A DNA stretch of 64,000 nucleotides from Deefgea tanakiae (GTDB lineage: Bacteria; Pseudomonadota; Gammaproteobacteria; Burkholderiales; Chitinibacteraceae), in contig NZ_CP081150.1 in assembly GCF_019665765.1 (NCBI RefSeq), positions 558,001 to 622,000 on the forward strand, given 5' to 3'. A model generated the notes under the pieces. It was not told the DNA's origin. It saw nothing but the letters and a program-made list of their open reading frames with translations, and did not search any database. The position numbers and the translations under genes were made by a program. The stretch's first letter is position 1. Each line of letters starts with the position of its first letter. Below, piece by piece: positions 35,074 through 43,655 of this stretch.

Positions 35074-36795
35074 ATGAGCTACCAAGTACTAGCCCGTAAG
35101 TGGCGACCAAAAACTTTTGCCCAATTGGTCGGGCAGGAACACGTGATTAAAGCGCTGGCAAACGCATTTGCCTCGGCACGATTGCATCACGCGTATTTGC
35201 TCACCGGCACGCGCGGGGTGGGTAAAACTACCATCGCCCGCATTATGGCCAAGGCACTCAATTGCGAAACTGGCATTACGTCCGAACCGTGCGGCGTTTG
35301 CTCAGCGTGTACGCAAATTGATGCCGGTCGCTTTGTTGACCTGCTCGAAATCGACGCGGCGTCTAACACCGGTATCGATAATATTCGCGAGGTCTTGGAC
35401 AACGCGCAGTATGCACCGACCGCTGGCCGTTTTAAAGTCTACATTATCGACGAAGTGCACATGCTCTCCAAATCGGCATTTAATGCGATGCTGAAAACGT
35501 TGGAAGAGCCACCCAGCCACGTTAAATTTATCCTTGCGACGACCGATCCACAAAAGGTGCCGATTACGGTGCTGAGTCGTTGCTTGCAGTTTTCATTGCG
35601 CCAAATGACGCCACAGCAAGTCACTGGCCATTTAAATACCGTATTACAAGCCGAACAAATTGAATATGAAGCGCTCGCACTCAATCTGATTGGGCATGCG
35701 GCAAGTGGCTCAATGCGCGATGGTTTATCGCTGCTTGATCAAGCGATTGCTTATGGCGCTGGCAAAGTCGAAGAAGCAGGCGTGCGCGCGATGCTTGGCG
35801 CGGTCGATCAAAGCTATTTGTTTGAGTTATTGACGGCGTTAATTCAGAAAGACGGCCCTGCATTGCTTAAAACAGCCGATGCAATTGCTGAGCGTGGTTT
35901 GTCTTATGAGGCCGCGCTGCATGAATTGGCCTCGCTATTGCAACAAATCGCTTTGGTGCAAGCCGTGCCCAATGCATTGGCCGATGATTTGCCATTGCGT
36001 GAACAAATCGTGGCTGTGGCGCAAGCGCTCACACCCGAAGACGCACAATTGTATTATCAGATTGCCTTGCACGGTCGCCGCGATTTACCGCTGGCTCCTG
36101 ATGAATACGCCGGTTTTACGATGACGATTTTGCGCATGTTGGCGTTTGCGCCGAGTGATGCCGGCCATGTCGTTATGCCAGTGAATTCTTCAGTAACTGC
36201 AGCACCTGTTCCAGCGCAACAGACCGCGGTGACGTCGCCAGTACTTGCTCCGCAAGCACAGTCGGCAATTTCTACGACATCGCAAACGACTGTACCTGGC
36301 GCAACATACGACGATACGCCGCCTTGGCGACAAGATGATGCGCCGGCTGCTCGAGCACAAGTTGCAGTGGTATCGCAGCCTGTTGTCGCGCCAGTTTCTG
36401 CGCCGCAGATTCCGGCTGAATTTACTGGCGATTGGCGCGCTTTAGTGGTGCATCTCAAGCTAGGTCAAGCAGGTATGTTGGCGCAGCACTCAGAATTATT
36501 AAGCTTTAGCGATATACAGTTTAATATTAAAGTTGAAGAAATCCATCGCAGTGTTGCGACGCGCGATTACCAAGAAAAACTGCGCCTTGCCCTCAGCGAA
36601 CATTTTGGTCGTGACATCGCTTTGAATGTGCAAATTGGTGAAGTAAAGACCGAAACGCCTGCTGATATTCATTATCGTGAAAAACAAGAGCGGCAAGATC
36701 AAGCGGTTGCGGCGATTAATGGTGATCCATTTGTGCAAACGATGGTGAAAGAATTCGGCGCAAGTATTGCAATCGATTCAATTAAACCCATTTAA
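35074..36795 (+). CDS. dnaX: DNA polymerase III subunits gamma and tau
   Basis: Clamp-loader ATPase that also holds the replisome together. The AAA+ module (1-220) has Walker A GTRGVGKTTIARIMAKAL (about 45), a zinc knuckle with CGVCSACTQ, Walker B YIIDEVHMLS and sensor LATTDPQKVPITVLSRC. The collar domain extends to about 365; a Pro/Ala/Thr/Gln-rich linker (about 370-455) precedes the polymerase-binding domain IV/V. 573 residues. No A-AAA-AAG slippery site followed by a hairpin was seen near the domain border, so the short gamma form may not be made by E. coli-style frameshifting. Confidence 0.97.
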   Translation: MSYQVLARKWRPKTFAQLVGQEHVIKALANAFASARLHHAYLLTGTRGVGKTTIARIMAKALNCETGITSEPCGVCSACTQIDAGRFVDLLEIDAASNTGIDNIREVLDNAQYAPTAGRFKVYIIDEVHMLSKSAFNAMLKTLEEPPSHVKFILATTDPQKVPITVLSRCLQFSLRQMTPQQVTGHLNTVLQAEQIEYEALALNLIGHAASGSMRDGLSLLDQAIAYGAGKVEEAGVRAMLGAVDQSYLFELLTALIQKDGPALLKTADAIAERGLSYEAALHELASLLQQIALVQAVPNALADDLPLREQIVAVAQALTPEDAQLYYQIALHGRRDLPLAPDEYAGFTMTILRMLAFAPSDAGHVVMPVNSSVTAAPVPAQQTAVTSPVLAPQAQSAISTTSQTTVPGATYDDTPPWRQDDAPAARAQVAVVSQPVVAPVSAPQIPAEFTGDWRALVVHLKLGQAGMLAQHSELLSFSDIQFNIKVEEIHRSVATRDYQEKLRLALSEHFGRDIALNVQIGEVKTETPADIHYREKQERQDQAVAAINGDPFVQTMVKEFGASIAIDSIKPI

Positions 36796-36805
36796 AAAAT
36801 CTTTA

Positions 36806-36962
36806 GTCCACGAAAAACACGAAAGCCACGAAAGTAACGCCAATATGGCGGCATGAAAGCCGTTTTTCTCTTGGTGTAGCAAGAAATTAAAATCTGATGC
36901 AAAGTAGGAAAATCAGTGGAGAGGATGAGCTAATTTTCGCGCTTTTCGTGTGTTTCGTGGAC
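36806..36962. repeat. 157-bp element with 21-22 bp terminal inverted repeats
   Basis: Left arm 36806-36826 (GTCCACGAAAAACACGAAAGC) and right arm 36941-36962 are inverted copies differing by one base and one indel. The left arm carries three direct CACGAAA units. No coding sequence inside. It separates dnaX from ybaB, genes normally close together. Looks like a miniature inverted-repeat element or intergenic repeat. Confidence 0.65.
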
Positions 36963-36996
36963 ACCTTCTTTTTGTTTTTAATTTAAAGGAAATTGT

Positions 36997-37329
36997 ATGT
37001 TTGGTGGTAAAGGCGGAATGGCTGGCTTGATGAAACAAGCTCAGCAAATGCAAGAAAATATGGCTAAAGCACAAGAAGAATTGGCTTCGGTCGAAGTGGA
37101 AGGCCAATCGGGTGCGGGCATGGTTAAAATCACTATCACGTGCAGCAATGTGGTGCGCCGTGTCGCGATTGACGACAGCTTGTTGTCGGATGATAAAGAC
37201 ATGCTAGAAGATTTGATCGCCGCTGCGTTTAACGATGCATTGCGGAAAGCCGAAGCCACTAGCCAAGCTAAAATGGGCGGTTTTACTGCTGGTATGCAAT
37301 TGCCACCAGGTTTCAAAATGCCATTCTAA
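36997..37329 (+). CDS. ybaB: YbaB/EbfC family nucleoid-associated protein
   Basis: Small dimeric DNA-binding protein found next to dnaX and recR in most proteobacteria. The 110 residues start with a Gly-rich leader ([13 protein letters not shown]), a coiled-coil helix ([19 protein letters not shown]) and a beta-sheet core ([20 protein letters not shown]). An AAAGGAAA ribosome site precedes the ATG. Proposed to organise DNA near repair or recombination sites. The terminal inverted repeats of the upstream element end 34 bp before its start, so the element may supply or remove promoter sequence. Confidence 0.94.
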   Translation: MFGGKGGMAGLMKQAQQMQENMAKAQEELASVEVEGQSGAGMVKITITCSNVVRRVAIDDSLLSDDKDMLEDLIAAAFNDALRKAEATSQAKMGGFTAGMQLPPGFKMPF

Positions 37330-37400
37330 TGAGTGAAAGGCCTGCTGTCGTTGCGTTGCGATCATCGTTGAATGTTACATAGATGCAGGCTTTTTATTAA

Positions 37401-37449
37401 GGGTATTGCTCTGTAGGCATTATCCATCAATTTCTACAGAGCAATACCC
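37401..37449 (+). repeat. Perfect 16-bp palindrome abutting the recR start codon
   Basis: GGGTATTGCTCTGTAG (37401-37416) and its exact complement CTACAGAGCAATACCC (37434-37449), with a 17-nt loop. The right arm ends on the base before the recR ATG, so the whole ribosome-binding region would be paired in RNA. Founding copy of a palindrome family (see 42817-42861 and 52357-52404). Confidence 0.85.
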
Positions 37450-38046
37450 ATGTCGATTCCTGCTTCACTCAGTCATCTCATCGACGCTTTGCGTATCCTT
37501 CCTGGGGTTGGCCCCAAATCAGCCGCTCGAATGGCATTTCACTTGGTTCAGCGTGATCAAAAAGGCGCGCTAGAGCTGGCCAATGCGCTTGAAAATGCCC
37601 TTGGTGCACTCAAACATTGCCGTCATTGCAATACATTTACAGAGCTGGATGTCTGCGAAATCTGCTTGGATGAGCAGCGCAATCATGCGCAATTGTGCGT
37701 GGTGGAAATGCCGACGGATTTAATGTCGATAGAGTTCACCCGCAGCTACGAAGGCTTGTATTTTGTGCTAATGGGGAGGTTGAGTCCTTTGGATGGGATT
37801 GGCCCCAACGATATTGCATTTAAGCAGTTATTGGAGCGTGCTAGTGATGGCTCGGTGGAAGAAGTGGTGCTGGCGACTAATTTCACGACAGAGGGCGAAG
37901 CCACCGCACATTATCTGGCTGAGATGTTGCGGGCTCGAGGGCTGAAAGTGAGTCGAATCGCCCGAGGTTTGCCTGTTGGTGGTGAGCTTGAACATGTTGA
38001 CCCAGGTACGCTGGCGCAGGCTTTGATTGAGCGTCGCCGCGTTTAA
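37450..38046 (+). CDS. recR: Recombination protein RecR
   Basis: Zinc-binding ring protein working with RecO and RecF to load RecA on gapped DNA. Helix-hairpin-helix [16 protein letters not shown] at residues 17-32; zinc-finger cysteines in [18 protein letters not shown] at about 57-74; Toprim region from [12 protein letters not shown] to [13 protein letters not shown]. 198 residues is standard. The start ATG 37450 gives the canonical N-terminus [14 protein letters not shown], yet no Shine-Dalgarno sequence precedes it, because the 16-bp palindrome occupies that place. Confidence 0.97.
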   Translation: MSIPASLSHLIDALRILPGVGPKSAARMAFHLVQRDQKGALELANALENALGALKHCRHCNTFTELDVCEICLDEQRNHAQLCVVEMPTDLMSIEFTRSYEGLYFVLMGRLSPLDGIGPNDIAFKQLLERASDGSVEEVVLATNFTTEGEATAHYLAEMLRARGLKVSRIARGLPVGGELEHVDPGTLAQALIERRRV

Positions 38047-38055
38047 TTGATGAAT

Positions 38056-39552
38056 TTAAGTTTTGTGCTGAAGGTAGTTACTGCTGAGTGCTTGCGAGCT
38101 TCTGATGCAATTTCTTCCGGCCTCTTTGGCGTGATACATAGCTTGGTCGGCTCGGCTGAGTAATTCATCCAGGGTGATGTCGCCGGCTAATAAAGGCGTA
38201 ATACCCAGACTCACCGTGACATTAAATGTTTCATGTCCAAGGCTGCTGTGCTGAAATTGCGCAACAGCTTGGCGAATTTTCTCCGCCACAATTATCGCCT
38301 GAGTTTGATCCGTCTCGGGCAGTAAAATGACAAATTCCTCACCGCCCCAACGTGCAACACTATCTGGCCCGCGAATATTCTGCTGGCAAATGGTGGCGAT
38401 CGTTTTCAGTACTAAATCCCCTGTCAGATGCCCGTAGTGATCATTGACGTGTTTGAAGTGATCGACATCGATCATCACAATACTCAATGCCTGCTCATAT
38501 CGACGCGCTTGTAATATCGCTTGGCTGGCTTTGAGTTGCCATTCACGGCGATTAGGTAGCCGAGTGAGTTCGTCTGTGGTGGCTAAAGTGGTCAATTCTG
38601 CGTTGAGGGCCGCCAGTGATTCGGTTCGTAATTGGACTTCGAATTCCAATTCTTCGCGGTGTTGAGAAATTTGGGCTTGGGCTTGGGCAAGGTATTGCAA
38701 GGCCAGTGTGATTGAAAAAACGAAGATTTGAATTTGAAATAATGAAGTCACTAAATGGTGCTCAGCCCAACCACCATGACCTTGTACCGTCAAAATGACC
38801 CCAAGTTGGGTGATGATGAGTAAACCAAAATTCGTCGCGGCCATGCGTAACTTGACGGCGATGATGATCATGATTGGCATCGTCAAAGCCAGTACGTGAT
38901 CCAGAATAAAAAAATTAATATAAATCGGGGGGAGTATCGCCACTAAATACCAAAATGCACGGCAAAATTCTTTGAATAAAGTGCCCGCCCTTATGTAAGG
39001 GTAGAGCGGTGTAAGCATCAATAAGCCCGATGTGTCAGCAAGTAACAATATCGTCGCACGTAAAATAATAGAAAAGAAATCACTGGGGATTAAACCTCTG
39101 CTCAACATCAAAATAATGAATAAAGGCATGGTGATGAGGGCGGGTATCAAGCACACGTGTAGCCAAATCTTGGGGAGTAGGCTAGGTTGGGTCCACATAC
39201 TTTTTTTGTGGGTTTTTTCTAGGTAGAGGTAAGATTTCGCGGCCAGAATGGATTGTAAGGTGTCAATACAGGAAAAAATCATGGCTGAAAGCAGTATTTG
39301 GCTTATTTGAGGGTGCCAATCGCCACGAAATAAGTGCGGCGTATTGACAATAAGACTGCCAAGTAAAACGACTACAATCCCTAGCCTTTGTAATTGCAAA
39401 ATGGCAAATAGGCCAATTCCCGATGCGAGCCAAATGATGGCCATATTGCCGGGGTTGATCGTACCCAGTTGAATCGATAACTCACCCGCAATCACATAGA
39501 GCACTAAATAAATGCTCGCTTGGAGATACGATGAGTTATTTACTTTGTTCAT
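38056..39552 (-). CDS. MASE1-type membrane sensor diguanylate cyclase
   Basis: Makes cyclic di-GMP from GTP. The N-terminal 290 residues are eight or more hydrophobic helices resembling the MASE1 sensor domain (VIAGELSIQLGTINPGNMAI is the typical start). A short coiled coil (AQAQISQHREELEFEVQLR) leads to the GGDEF domain at about 330-490. The active-site motif is GGEEF in RWGGEEFVILLPETD, a functional variant, and the VDHFKHVNDHYGH segment that binds metal and GTP is intact. No obvious I-site RxxD directly before the motif. 498 residues. It converges on recR with 9 bp between stops. Confidence 0.9.
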   Translation of the reverse strand: MNKVNNSSYLQASIYLVLYVIAGELSIQLGTINPGNMAIIWLASGIGLFAILQLQRLGIVVVLLGSLIVNTPHLFRGDWHPQISQILLSAMIFSCIDTLQSILAAKSYLYLEKTHKKSMWTQPSLLPKIWLHVCLIPALITMPLFIILMLSRGLIPSDFFSIILRATILLLADTSGLLMLTPLYPYIRAGTLFKEFCRAFWYLVAILPPIYINFFILDHVLALTMPIMIIIAVKLRMAATNFGLLIITQLGVILTVQGHGGWAEHHLVTSLFQIQIFVFSITLALQYLAQAQAQISQHREELEFEVQLRTESLAALNAELTTLATTDELTRLPNRREWQLKASQAILQARRYEQALSIVMIDVDHFKHVNDHYGHLTGDLVLKTIATICQQNIRGPDSVARWGGEEFVILLPETDQTQAIIVAEKIRQAVAQFQHSSLGHETFNVTVSLGITPLLAGDITLDELLSRADQAMYHAKEAGRNCIRSSQALSSNYLQHKT

Positions 39553-39610
39553 TAAACTTACTTTTAATTTAACTATTGATGAATTATAGCGCTTGAATGT
39601 TTAAATGAAA

Positions 39611-39655
39611 CCATGCCATTCAAATATTTTCGTGCTAAGTGCTTGAATTGCATGG
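39611..39655. repeat. Intergenic inverted repeat, 13-bp arms
   Basis: CCATGCCATTCAA and TTGAATTGCATGG, one mismatch, 19-nt loop. Lies between the glnA terminator and the diguanylate cyclase gene, upstream of the latter. Could be an operator or RNA hairpin; not similar to the recR-type palindromes. Confidence 0.5.
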
Positions 39656-39684
39656 CGTATTAGGGTTTTTGCTAGTGCGTAGAT

Positions 39685-39720
39685 AATAAAAAACCCGTAA
39701 CAGCAATGCTGTTACGGGTT
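39685..39720 (-). terminator. Rho-independent terminator of glnA
   Basis: AACCCGTAACAGC / GCTGTTACGGGTT, 13-bp arms and 3-nt loop, followed on minus by TTTTTTATTAT. A smaller hairpin TCCCGA / TCGGGA (39731-39747) precedes it. Confidence 0.92.
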
Positions 39721-39759
39721 CTGTGAGCTATCCCGAACGTGTCGGGACTATCCTAAGTA

Positions 39760-41181
39760 TTACAGTGAGTAGTACATATCAAATTCAACTGGATGCACAT
39801 TCATACGGCTGCGTGTTACATCGTTCATTTTCAAGTCGATGTAAGCGTCGATCCACTCGTTCGTGAATACGCCGCCACGAGTCAAGAACTCGCGGTCTGC
39901 ATCCAATGCTGCCAATGCTTCATCCAAAGATGCGCAAACTGTAGGGATCAACTTGTCTTCTTCTGGTGGCAAGTCGTACAAGTTTTTGTCTGCTGGATCG
40001 CCTGGGTGAATCTTGTTTTGGATACCATCCAAACCAGCCATCAACAATGCTGCGAAGCAGAGGTATGGATTTGCCAATGGATCTGGGAAGCGCGCTTCAA
40101 TACGACGGCCTTTTTCGCTTGCAACGTGCGGAATACGGATCGATGCAGAGCGGTTTTTAGCTGAGTAAGCCAATTTAACTGGCGCTTCGAAGTGAGGAAC
40201 CAAACGACGGTACGAGTTAGTACCTGGGTTGGTGATCGCGTTCAATGCTTTAGCGTGCTTGATGATACCGCCGATGTAGAACAGCGCTGTTTCAGACAAA
40301 CCAGCGTATTCGTTACCCGCGAACAAGTTTTTGCCGTCTTTCCAGATTGACTGGTGAACGTGCATACCTGAACCGTTGTCACCAACGATTGGTTTTGGCA
40401 TGAACGTTGCCGTTTTGCCGTATTGGTGCGCCACATTGTGTACAACGTATTTCAGGATTTGAGTCCAGTCAGCACGTTGCGTCAAAGTAGAGAATTTAGT
40501 ACCGATTTCATTTTGACCCGCGTTCGCCACTTCGTGGTGGAACACTTCAACAGGCACGCCCATTTCTTCAAGGATCAATACCATTGAAGCGCGGATGTCT
40601 TGATGGCTGTCTACTGGAGGAACTGGGAAGTAGCCGCCTTTCAAGCGTGGACGGTGACCGAGGTTGCCGCCTTGAACTTCATCAGCAGTCGCCCAAGCGC
40701 CTTCGTCAGAACCAATCTTAACGAAAGTACCTGACAGGTCGGTATTCCAACGGATGTTGTCGAAAATGAAGAATTCTGGCTCTGGACCGAAGTAAGCGGT
40801 GTCACCGATACCTGAAGTTTTCAAGTAGGCTTCAGCACGGCGTGCCAAAGAGCGTGGATCGCGGTCGTAACCTTTACCAGTTGCTGGCTCGATCACATCG
40901 CAAGTCAAGATCAATGTTGGCTCATCAAAGAACGGATCGATGTTGGCAGTAGATGGATCAGGCAACAACAACATGTCAGAGGCTTGAATGCCTTTCCAAC
41001 CTGCGATTGAAGAACCGTCAAATGCGTGACCTGCTTCAAACCATTCATCGTCAACTACGTGCGAAGGAATAGATACGTGCTGCTCTTTACCGATGGTATC
41101 GGTAAAACGCAAGTCAACGAAACGAATGTCGTTTTCTTTAATAAGCTTGAGAACGTCTGCTGCTGTTTTAGCTAGCGCCAT
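39760..41181 (-). CDS. glnA: Glutamine synthetase, type I
   Basis: ATP-dependent synthesis of glutamine from glutamate and ammonium; a dodecamer. Type I marks are all present: the latch-loop region near [15 protein letters not shown], the metal/active-site segment [11 protein letters not shown] (about 52), [19 protein letters not shown] (about 262-280), and [10 protein letters not shown] (about 353). The Tyr for adenylylation is in NLYDLPPEE (about 402), so it should be controlled by GlnE. 473 residues from ATG 41181, which has AGGAG 7 nt upstream. A sigma-54 promoter and NtrC-like operator lie upstream, and a strong terminator downstream makes it monocistronic. Confidence 0.98.
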   Translation of the reverse strand: MALAKTAADVLKLIKENDIRFVDLRFTDTIGKEQHVSIPSHVVDDEWFEAGHAFDGSSIAGWKGIQASDMLLLPDPSTANIDPFFDEPTLILTCDVIEPATGKGYDRDPRSLARRAEAYLKTSGIGDTAYFGPEPEFFIFDNIRWNTDLSGTFVKIGSDEGAWATADEVQGGNLGHRPRLKGGYFPVPPVDSHQDIRASMVLILEEMGVPVEVFHHEVANAGQNEIGTKFSTLTQRADWTQILKYVVHNVAHQYGKTATFMPKPIVGDNGSGMHVHQSIWKDGKNLFAGNEYAGLSETALFYIGGIIKHAKALNAITNPGTNSYRRLVPHFEAPVKLAYSAKNRSASIRIPHVASEKGRRIEARFPDPLANPYLCFAALLMAGLDGIQNKIHPGDPADKNLYDLPPEEDKLIPTVCASLDEALAALDADREFLTRGGVFTNEWIDAYIDLKMNDVTRSRMNVHPVEFDMYYSL

Positions 41182-41246
41182 GTTGTCGCTCCTGATGTAC
41201 GAATTAAACAAAAAAATATTGGGCAAATTTTGCTGTATCAACTAAA

Positions 41247-41261
41247 GCACAAAGCGTGCCA
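41247..41261 (-). promoter_or_regulatory. Sigma-54 promoter of glnA
   Basis: Minus strand TGGCACGCTTTGTGC: the -24 element TGGCACG is a perfect match, the -12 element reads GTGC instead of TTGC, and GG to GC spacing is the required 10 nt. Expected start near 41235, giving a leader of about 54 nt. Confidence 0.8.
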
Positions 41262-41355
41262 GTGCAATTGCAGCTTGCAGAGTATTGTGCCACATCTAAT
41301 TGCGGCCGCGTAACCTACTTTGGTCTGTATTTTTTGGTGCGCAGCAGTGATCCGC

Positions 41356-41370
41356 GCACAAATATGGTGC
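41356..41370 (-). promoter_or_regulatory. NtrC operator upstream of glnA
   Basis: GCACAAATATGGTGC, dyad GCAC-N7-GTGC, extended CGCAC-N5-TGGTGCG, about 100 bp upstream of the sigma-54 promoter, a normal distance for an NtrC enhancer. A half-site GGTGC lies at 41336-41340. Confidence 0.75.
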
Positions 41371-41449
41371 GTCAATAATTGGGCACCGCTGCTCGTCTGT
41401 GGCTAAAATAGTACTAATCCGTTCCATGCAGACACAATGAGGCAAATGA

Positions 41450-41902
41450 ATGAGCCAGTTTAATGAAATTTTAGAAAATGCACGTTCACGTGGCGTGAGT
41501 AAAGGGCTGTCTTATGCGGGAGAAGTGACACCGGCAGAAGCATGGACTTTATTGCAAGCCTTACCGAGTGCAAAACTCGTTGATGTGCGCACGCATGCCG
41601 AATGGCAATGGGTTGGCGTGGTGCCTGGTGCTGAATTGATCGAGTGGAAAAGCTACCCAAGTATGGCGATCAATAGTAATTTTATGACTCAATTGAAGGC
41701 GGCGGTTGATCCAGAATCGGTGGTCGTTTTTTTGTGCCGTTCTGGTGCGCGATCGCATGATGCCGCGGCGTTGGCGGCACAACATGGGTTTACCGCTGCG
41801 ATGAATATTTTGGAAGGCTTTGAGGGCGATAAAGACGCGGCAGGTCATCGCGGTAATAAAAATGGCTGGCAAGCGGCTGGTTTGCCGTGGACGCAAGGCT
41901 GA
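41450..41902 (+). CDS. Rhodanese-like domain protein
   Basis: Single rhodanese domain, 150 residues, likely a cytoplasmic sulfurtransferase. The conserved VDVRTHAEWQWVGVVPGA (about 43-60) and the active-site Cys loop FLCRSGARSHDAA (Cys about 99) are intact. The end reads GHRGNKNGWQAAGLPW, as in rhodaneses often found beside glnA in betaproteobacteria. It diverges from glnA, so the 268-bp region between carries both control regions. Substrate unknown. Confidence 0.9.
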   Translation: MSQFNEILENARSRGVSKGLSYAGEVTPAEAWTLLQALPSAKLVDVRTHAEWQWVGVVPGAELIEWKSYPSMAINSNFMTQLKAAVDPESVVVFLCRSGARSHDAAALAAQHGFTAAMNILEGFEGDKDAAGHRGNKNGWQAAGLPWTQG

Positions 41903-41904
41903 CC

Positions 41905-41965
41905 AGGTGAGGTGTTAGGCGTGAGGAGTAAGGTGTAAACTTACTCCTCCTCACACCTCTCACCT
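41905..41965. repeat. Purine/pyrimidine hairpin between the rhodanese gene and aroE
   Basis: Left arm 41905-41932 is made of GAGG/GTGAGG-type repeats and pairs imperfectly with the CTCC/CACCT-rich right arm 41940-41965 around GTGTAAA. Ends 10 bp before the aroE start. The only Shine-Dalgarno-like sequence (GAGGAGTAAGG) is inside the stem. Confidence 0.65.
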
Positions 41966-41975
41966 CACTCCTCAT

Positions 41976-42809
41976 ATGAACTATGTTGTTATTGGCAACC
42001 CGATTGCCCACTCCAAATCACCGCAAATCCATGCTTTGTTCGCGGCTCAATTTCCTGATCATCCTGCAGTAGAGGGCTTTGTCTATGATCGTTTGCTTGC
42101 GCCTTTGGATGGTTTTGCTAATGCGGTGCATGAATTTGCGGCGGCGGGCGGGCGTGGTGCGAATGTGACTGTACCATTCAAAGAAGAGGCTTATCGATTT
42201 GCTGCGGAGTTAAGTCCACTTGCACAAGCGGTGGGTGCAGTGAATACCTTGATACGCTTGCCGAGTGGTGACTGGTTGGGTGATAACACCGATGGTGCGG
42301 GTTTAGTTGCTGATATTCTGCGACATATTCCAATTAAAGATAAACGTATATTGCTACTTGGCGCAGGTGGCGCGGCGCGTGGCGTGATACTGCCGCTATT
42401 AGGTCAGCAGCCTGCAAGTTTGACTTTAGCGAACCGCACATTCGCTAAAGCCGAGCAATTGATTCTGCACTTTCAAGCGAATACTTCAATTTTCCTTCGG
42501 GCTTGTGAGTATGGCGCGCTAGAAGGTAATTATGATTTGGTTATTAACGCGACTTCGGCCAGCTTGAGTGGTGAACGCCTGCCAATTAGCAACGCAGTTT
42601 TTGCTCCCAATGCCTTGGCCTACGACATGATGTATGGCAAAGCGGAAACGCCATTTCTAGCGCAGGCGCGTGAAGCGGGTGTTGCATTGCGCGTCGATGG
42701 TTTGGGCATGTTGGTGGGGCAGGCGGCGGAAGCGTTTGAATTGTGGACGGGTTTGCGTCCCGATGTTGCGCCAGTACTAGAATGGATGCGTGAGCAACTA
42801 CAAAAATAA
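41976..42809 (+). CDS. aroE: Shikimate dehydrogenase
   Basis: NADPH-dependent reduction of 3-dehydroshikimate to shikimate in aromatic amino acid synthesis. Substrate-binding N-terminus [20 protein letters not shown]; catalytic Lys in [14 protein letters not shown] (about residue 68); NADP site [17 protein letters not shown] (about 128) and [10 protein letters not shown]. 277 residues is typical. The start is fixed by the family N-terminus, although the bases just before it are pyrimidine-rich and contain no ribosome site. Confidence 0.97.
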   Translation: MNYVVIGNPIAHSKSPQIHALFAAQFPDHPAVEGFVYDRLLAPLDGFANAVHEFAAAGGRGANVTVPFKEEAYRFAAELSPLAQAVGAVNTLIRLPSGDWLGDNTDGAGLVADILRHIPIKDKRILLLGAGGAARGVILPLLGQQPASLTLANRTFAKAEQLILHFQANTSIFLRACEYGALEGNYDLVINATSASLSGERLPISNAVFAPNALAYDMMYGKAETPFLAQAREAGVALRVDGLGMLVGQAAEAFELWTGLRPDVAPVLEWMREQLQK

Positions 42810-42816
42810 TCTTGAT

Positions 42817-42861
42817 GTATATGATTGCAGGCGTTATTTATTAATGTCTGCAACCATATAC
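42817..42861 (+). repeat. Palindrome of the recR-hairpin family upstream of mtgA
   Basis: GTATATGATTGCAG (42817-42830) and CTGCAACCATATAC (42848-42861), 14-bp arms with one mismatch and a 17-nt loop. Loop GCGTTATTTATTAATGT matches the recR palindrome loop GCATTATCCATCAATTT at 12 of 17 positions. Lies between aroE and mtgA. Confidence 0.7.
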
Positions 42862-42874
42862 TAGTGAGTAAGTA

Positions 42875-43576
42875 ATGAAGCAGACTGGTATTTTAGGCTG
42901 GATAGGGCGCGGATTACTGGCTTTACTGGCATTGATCTTGTTGTGGAATATTTGGATGGTGCTGCATATTGTGGCGTGGCGTTGGGTGAATCCGAGTAAT
43001 ACGGCGTTTATGTCGGTGCAATTAGATCGCTTGCAGGCAAGTAATCCTGCGGCAGAGTTGAAGTACGATTGGGTCGACTACGCGCAAATTTCTCCTAATT
43101 TAAAGCGCGCTCTGGTCGCTTCTGAGGATGCAAAGTTCCTCGATCACGAAGGGTTTGACTGGGAAGGCATGCAAACCGCGTGGGAAAAAAACATTAAAAA
43201 AGGCCGGATTGTTGCTGGCGGTTCGACCATCACGCAGCAATTGGCCAAAAATCTATTTTTATCGGGTAGTAAAAATCCATTACGTAAAGTTGAAGAAGCG
43301 TTTTTGACGGTGATGATCGAGTTGATTCTAGATAAACGGCGTATTTTTGAAATTTATCTGAATGTGATCGAATGGGGCGACGGCGTGTTTGGCGCGCAAG
43401 CTGCCGCGCAGCATTATTATAAAACCAGTGCGAAAAAACTCAGCGTAGGGCAATCGGCAAAGCTTGCTTCGATGGTCACTAATCCTCGTTATTATGATAA
43501 AAATCGTAGTGATCGACGTTTGCTGCGTAAAACGGCGATTATTCAACGGCGCATGCCTTATGCGGACATTCCGTAA
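42875..43576 (+). CDS. mtgA: Monofunctional peptidoglycan glycosyltransferase
   Basis: Polymerises lipid II into glycan strands without transpeptidase activity. One N-terminal membrane helix (about 10-35) and a GT51 domain with the catalytic Glu in SEDAKFLDHEGFDWEGM (about 82) and the conserved GGSTITQQLAKNLFLSG (about 115-131), then ELILDKRRIFEIYLNVIEWG (about 149). 233 residues is normal. aroE upstream and mtgA form a common betaproteobacterial pair. The ribosome site is weak (GAGTAAGT). Confidence 0.96.
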   Translation: MKQTGILGWIGRGLLALLALILLWNIWMVLHIVAWRWVNPSNTAFMSVQLDRLQASNPAAELKYDWVDYAQISPNLKRALVASEDAKFLDHEGFDWEGMQTAWEKNIKKGRIVAGGSTITQQLAKNLFLSGSKNPLRKVEEAFLTVMIELILDKRRIFEIYLNVIEWGDGVFGAQAAAQHYYKTSAKKLSVGQSAKLASMVTNPRYYDKNRSDRRLLRKTAIIQRRMPYADIP

Positions 43577-43655
43577 ATAGACGACACTCACCCCATTAAA
43601 TCCGAGTTATTGCCCGCTTTACTGATAGCATTTGCATTATAAAAAGAGGTGATGC

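Noticed and set aside
35074-36795. Programmed frameshift in dnaX
   Set aside because: No A-AAA-AAG heptamer with a following stem-loop was seen near the border of the ATPase and tau-specific domains.
41276-41292. Second sigma-54-like sequence upstream of glnA (minus TGGCACAATACTCTGCA)
   Set aside because: The -24 half is perfect, but 11 nt separate GG and GC instead of 10, and a better-spaced promoter is at 41247-41261.
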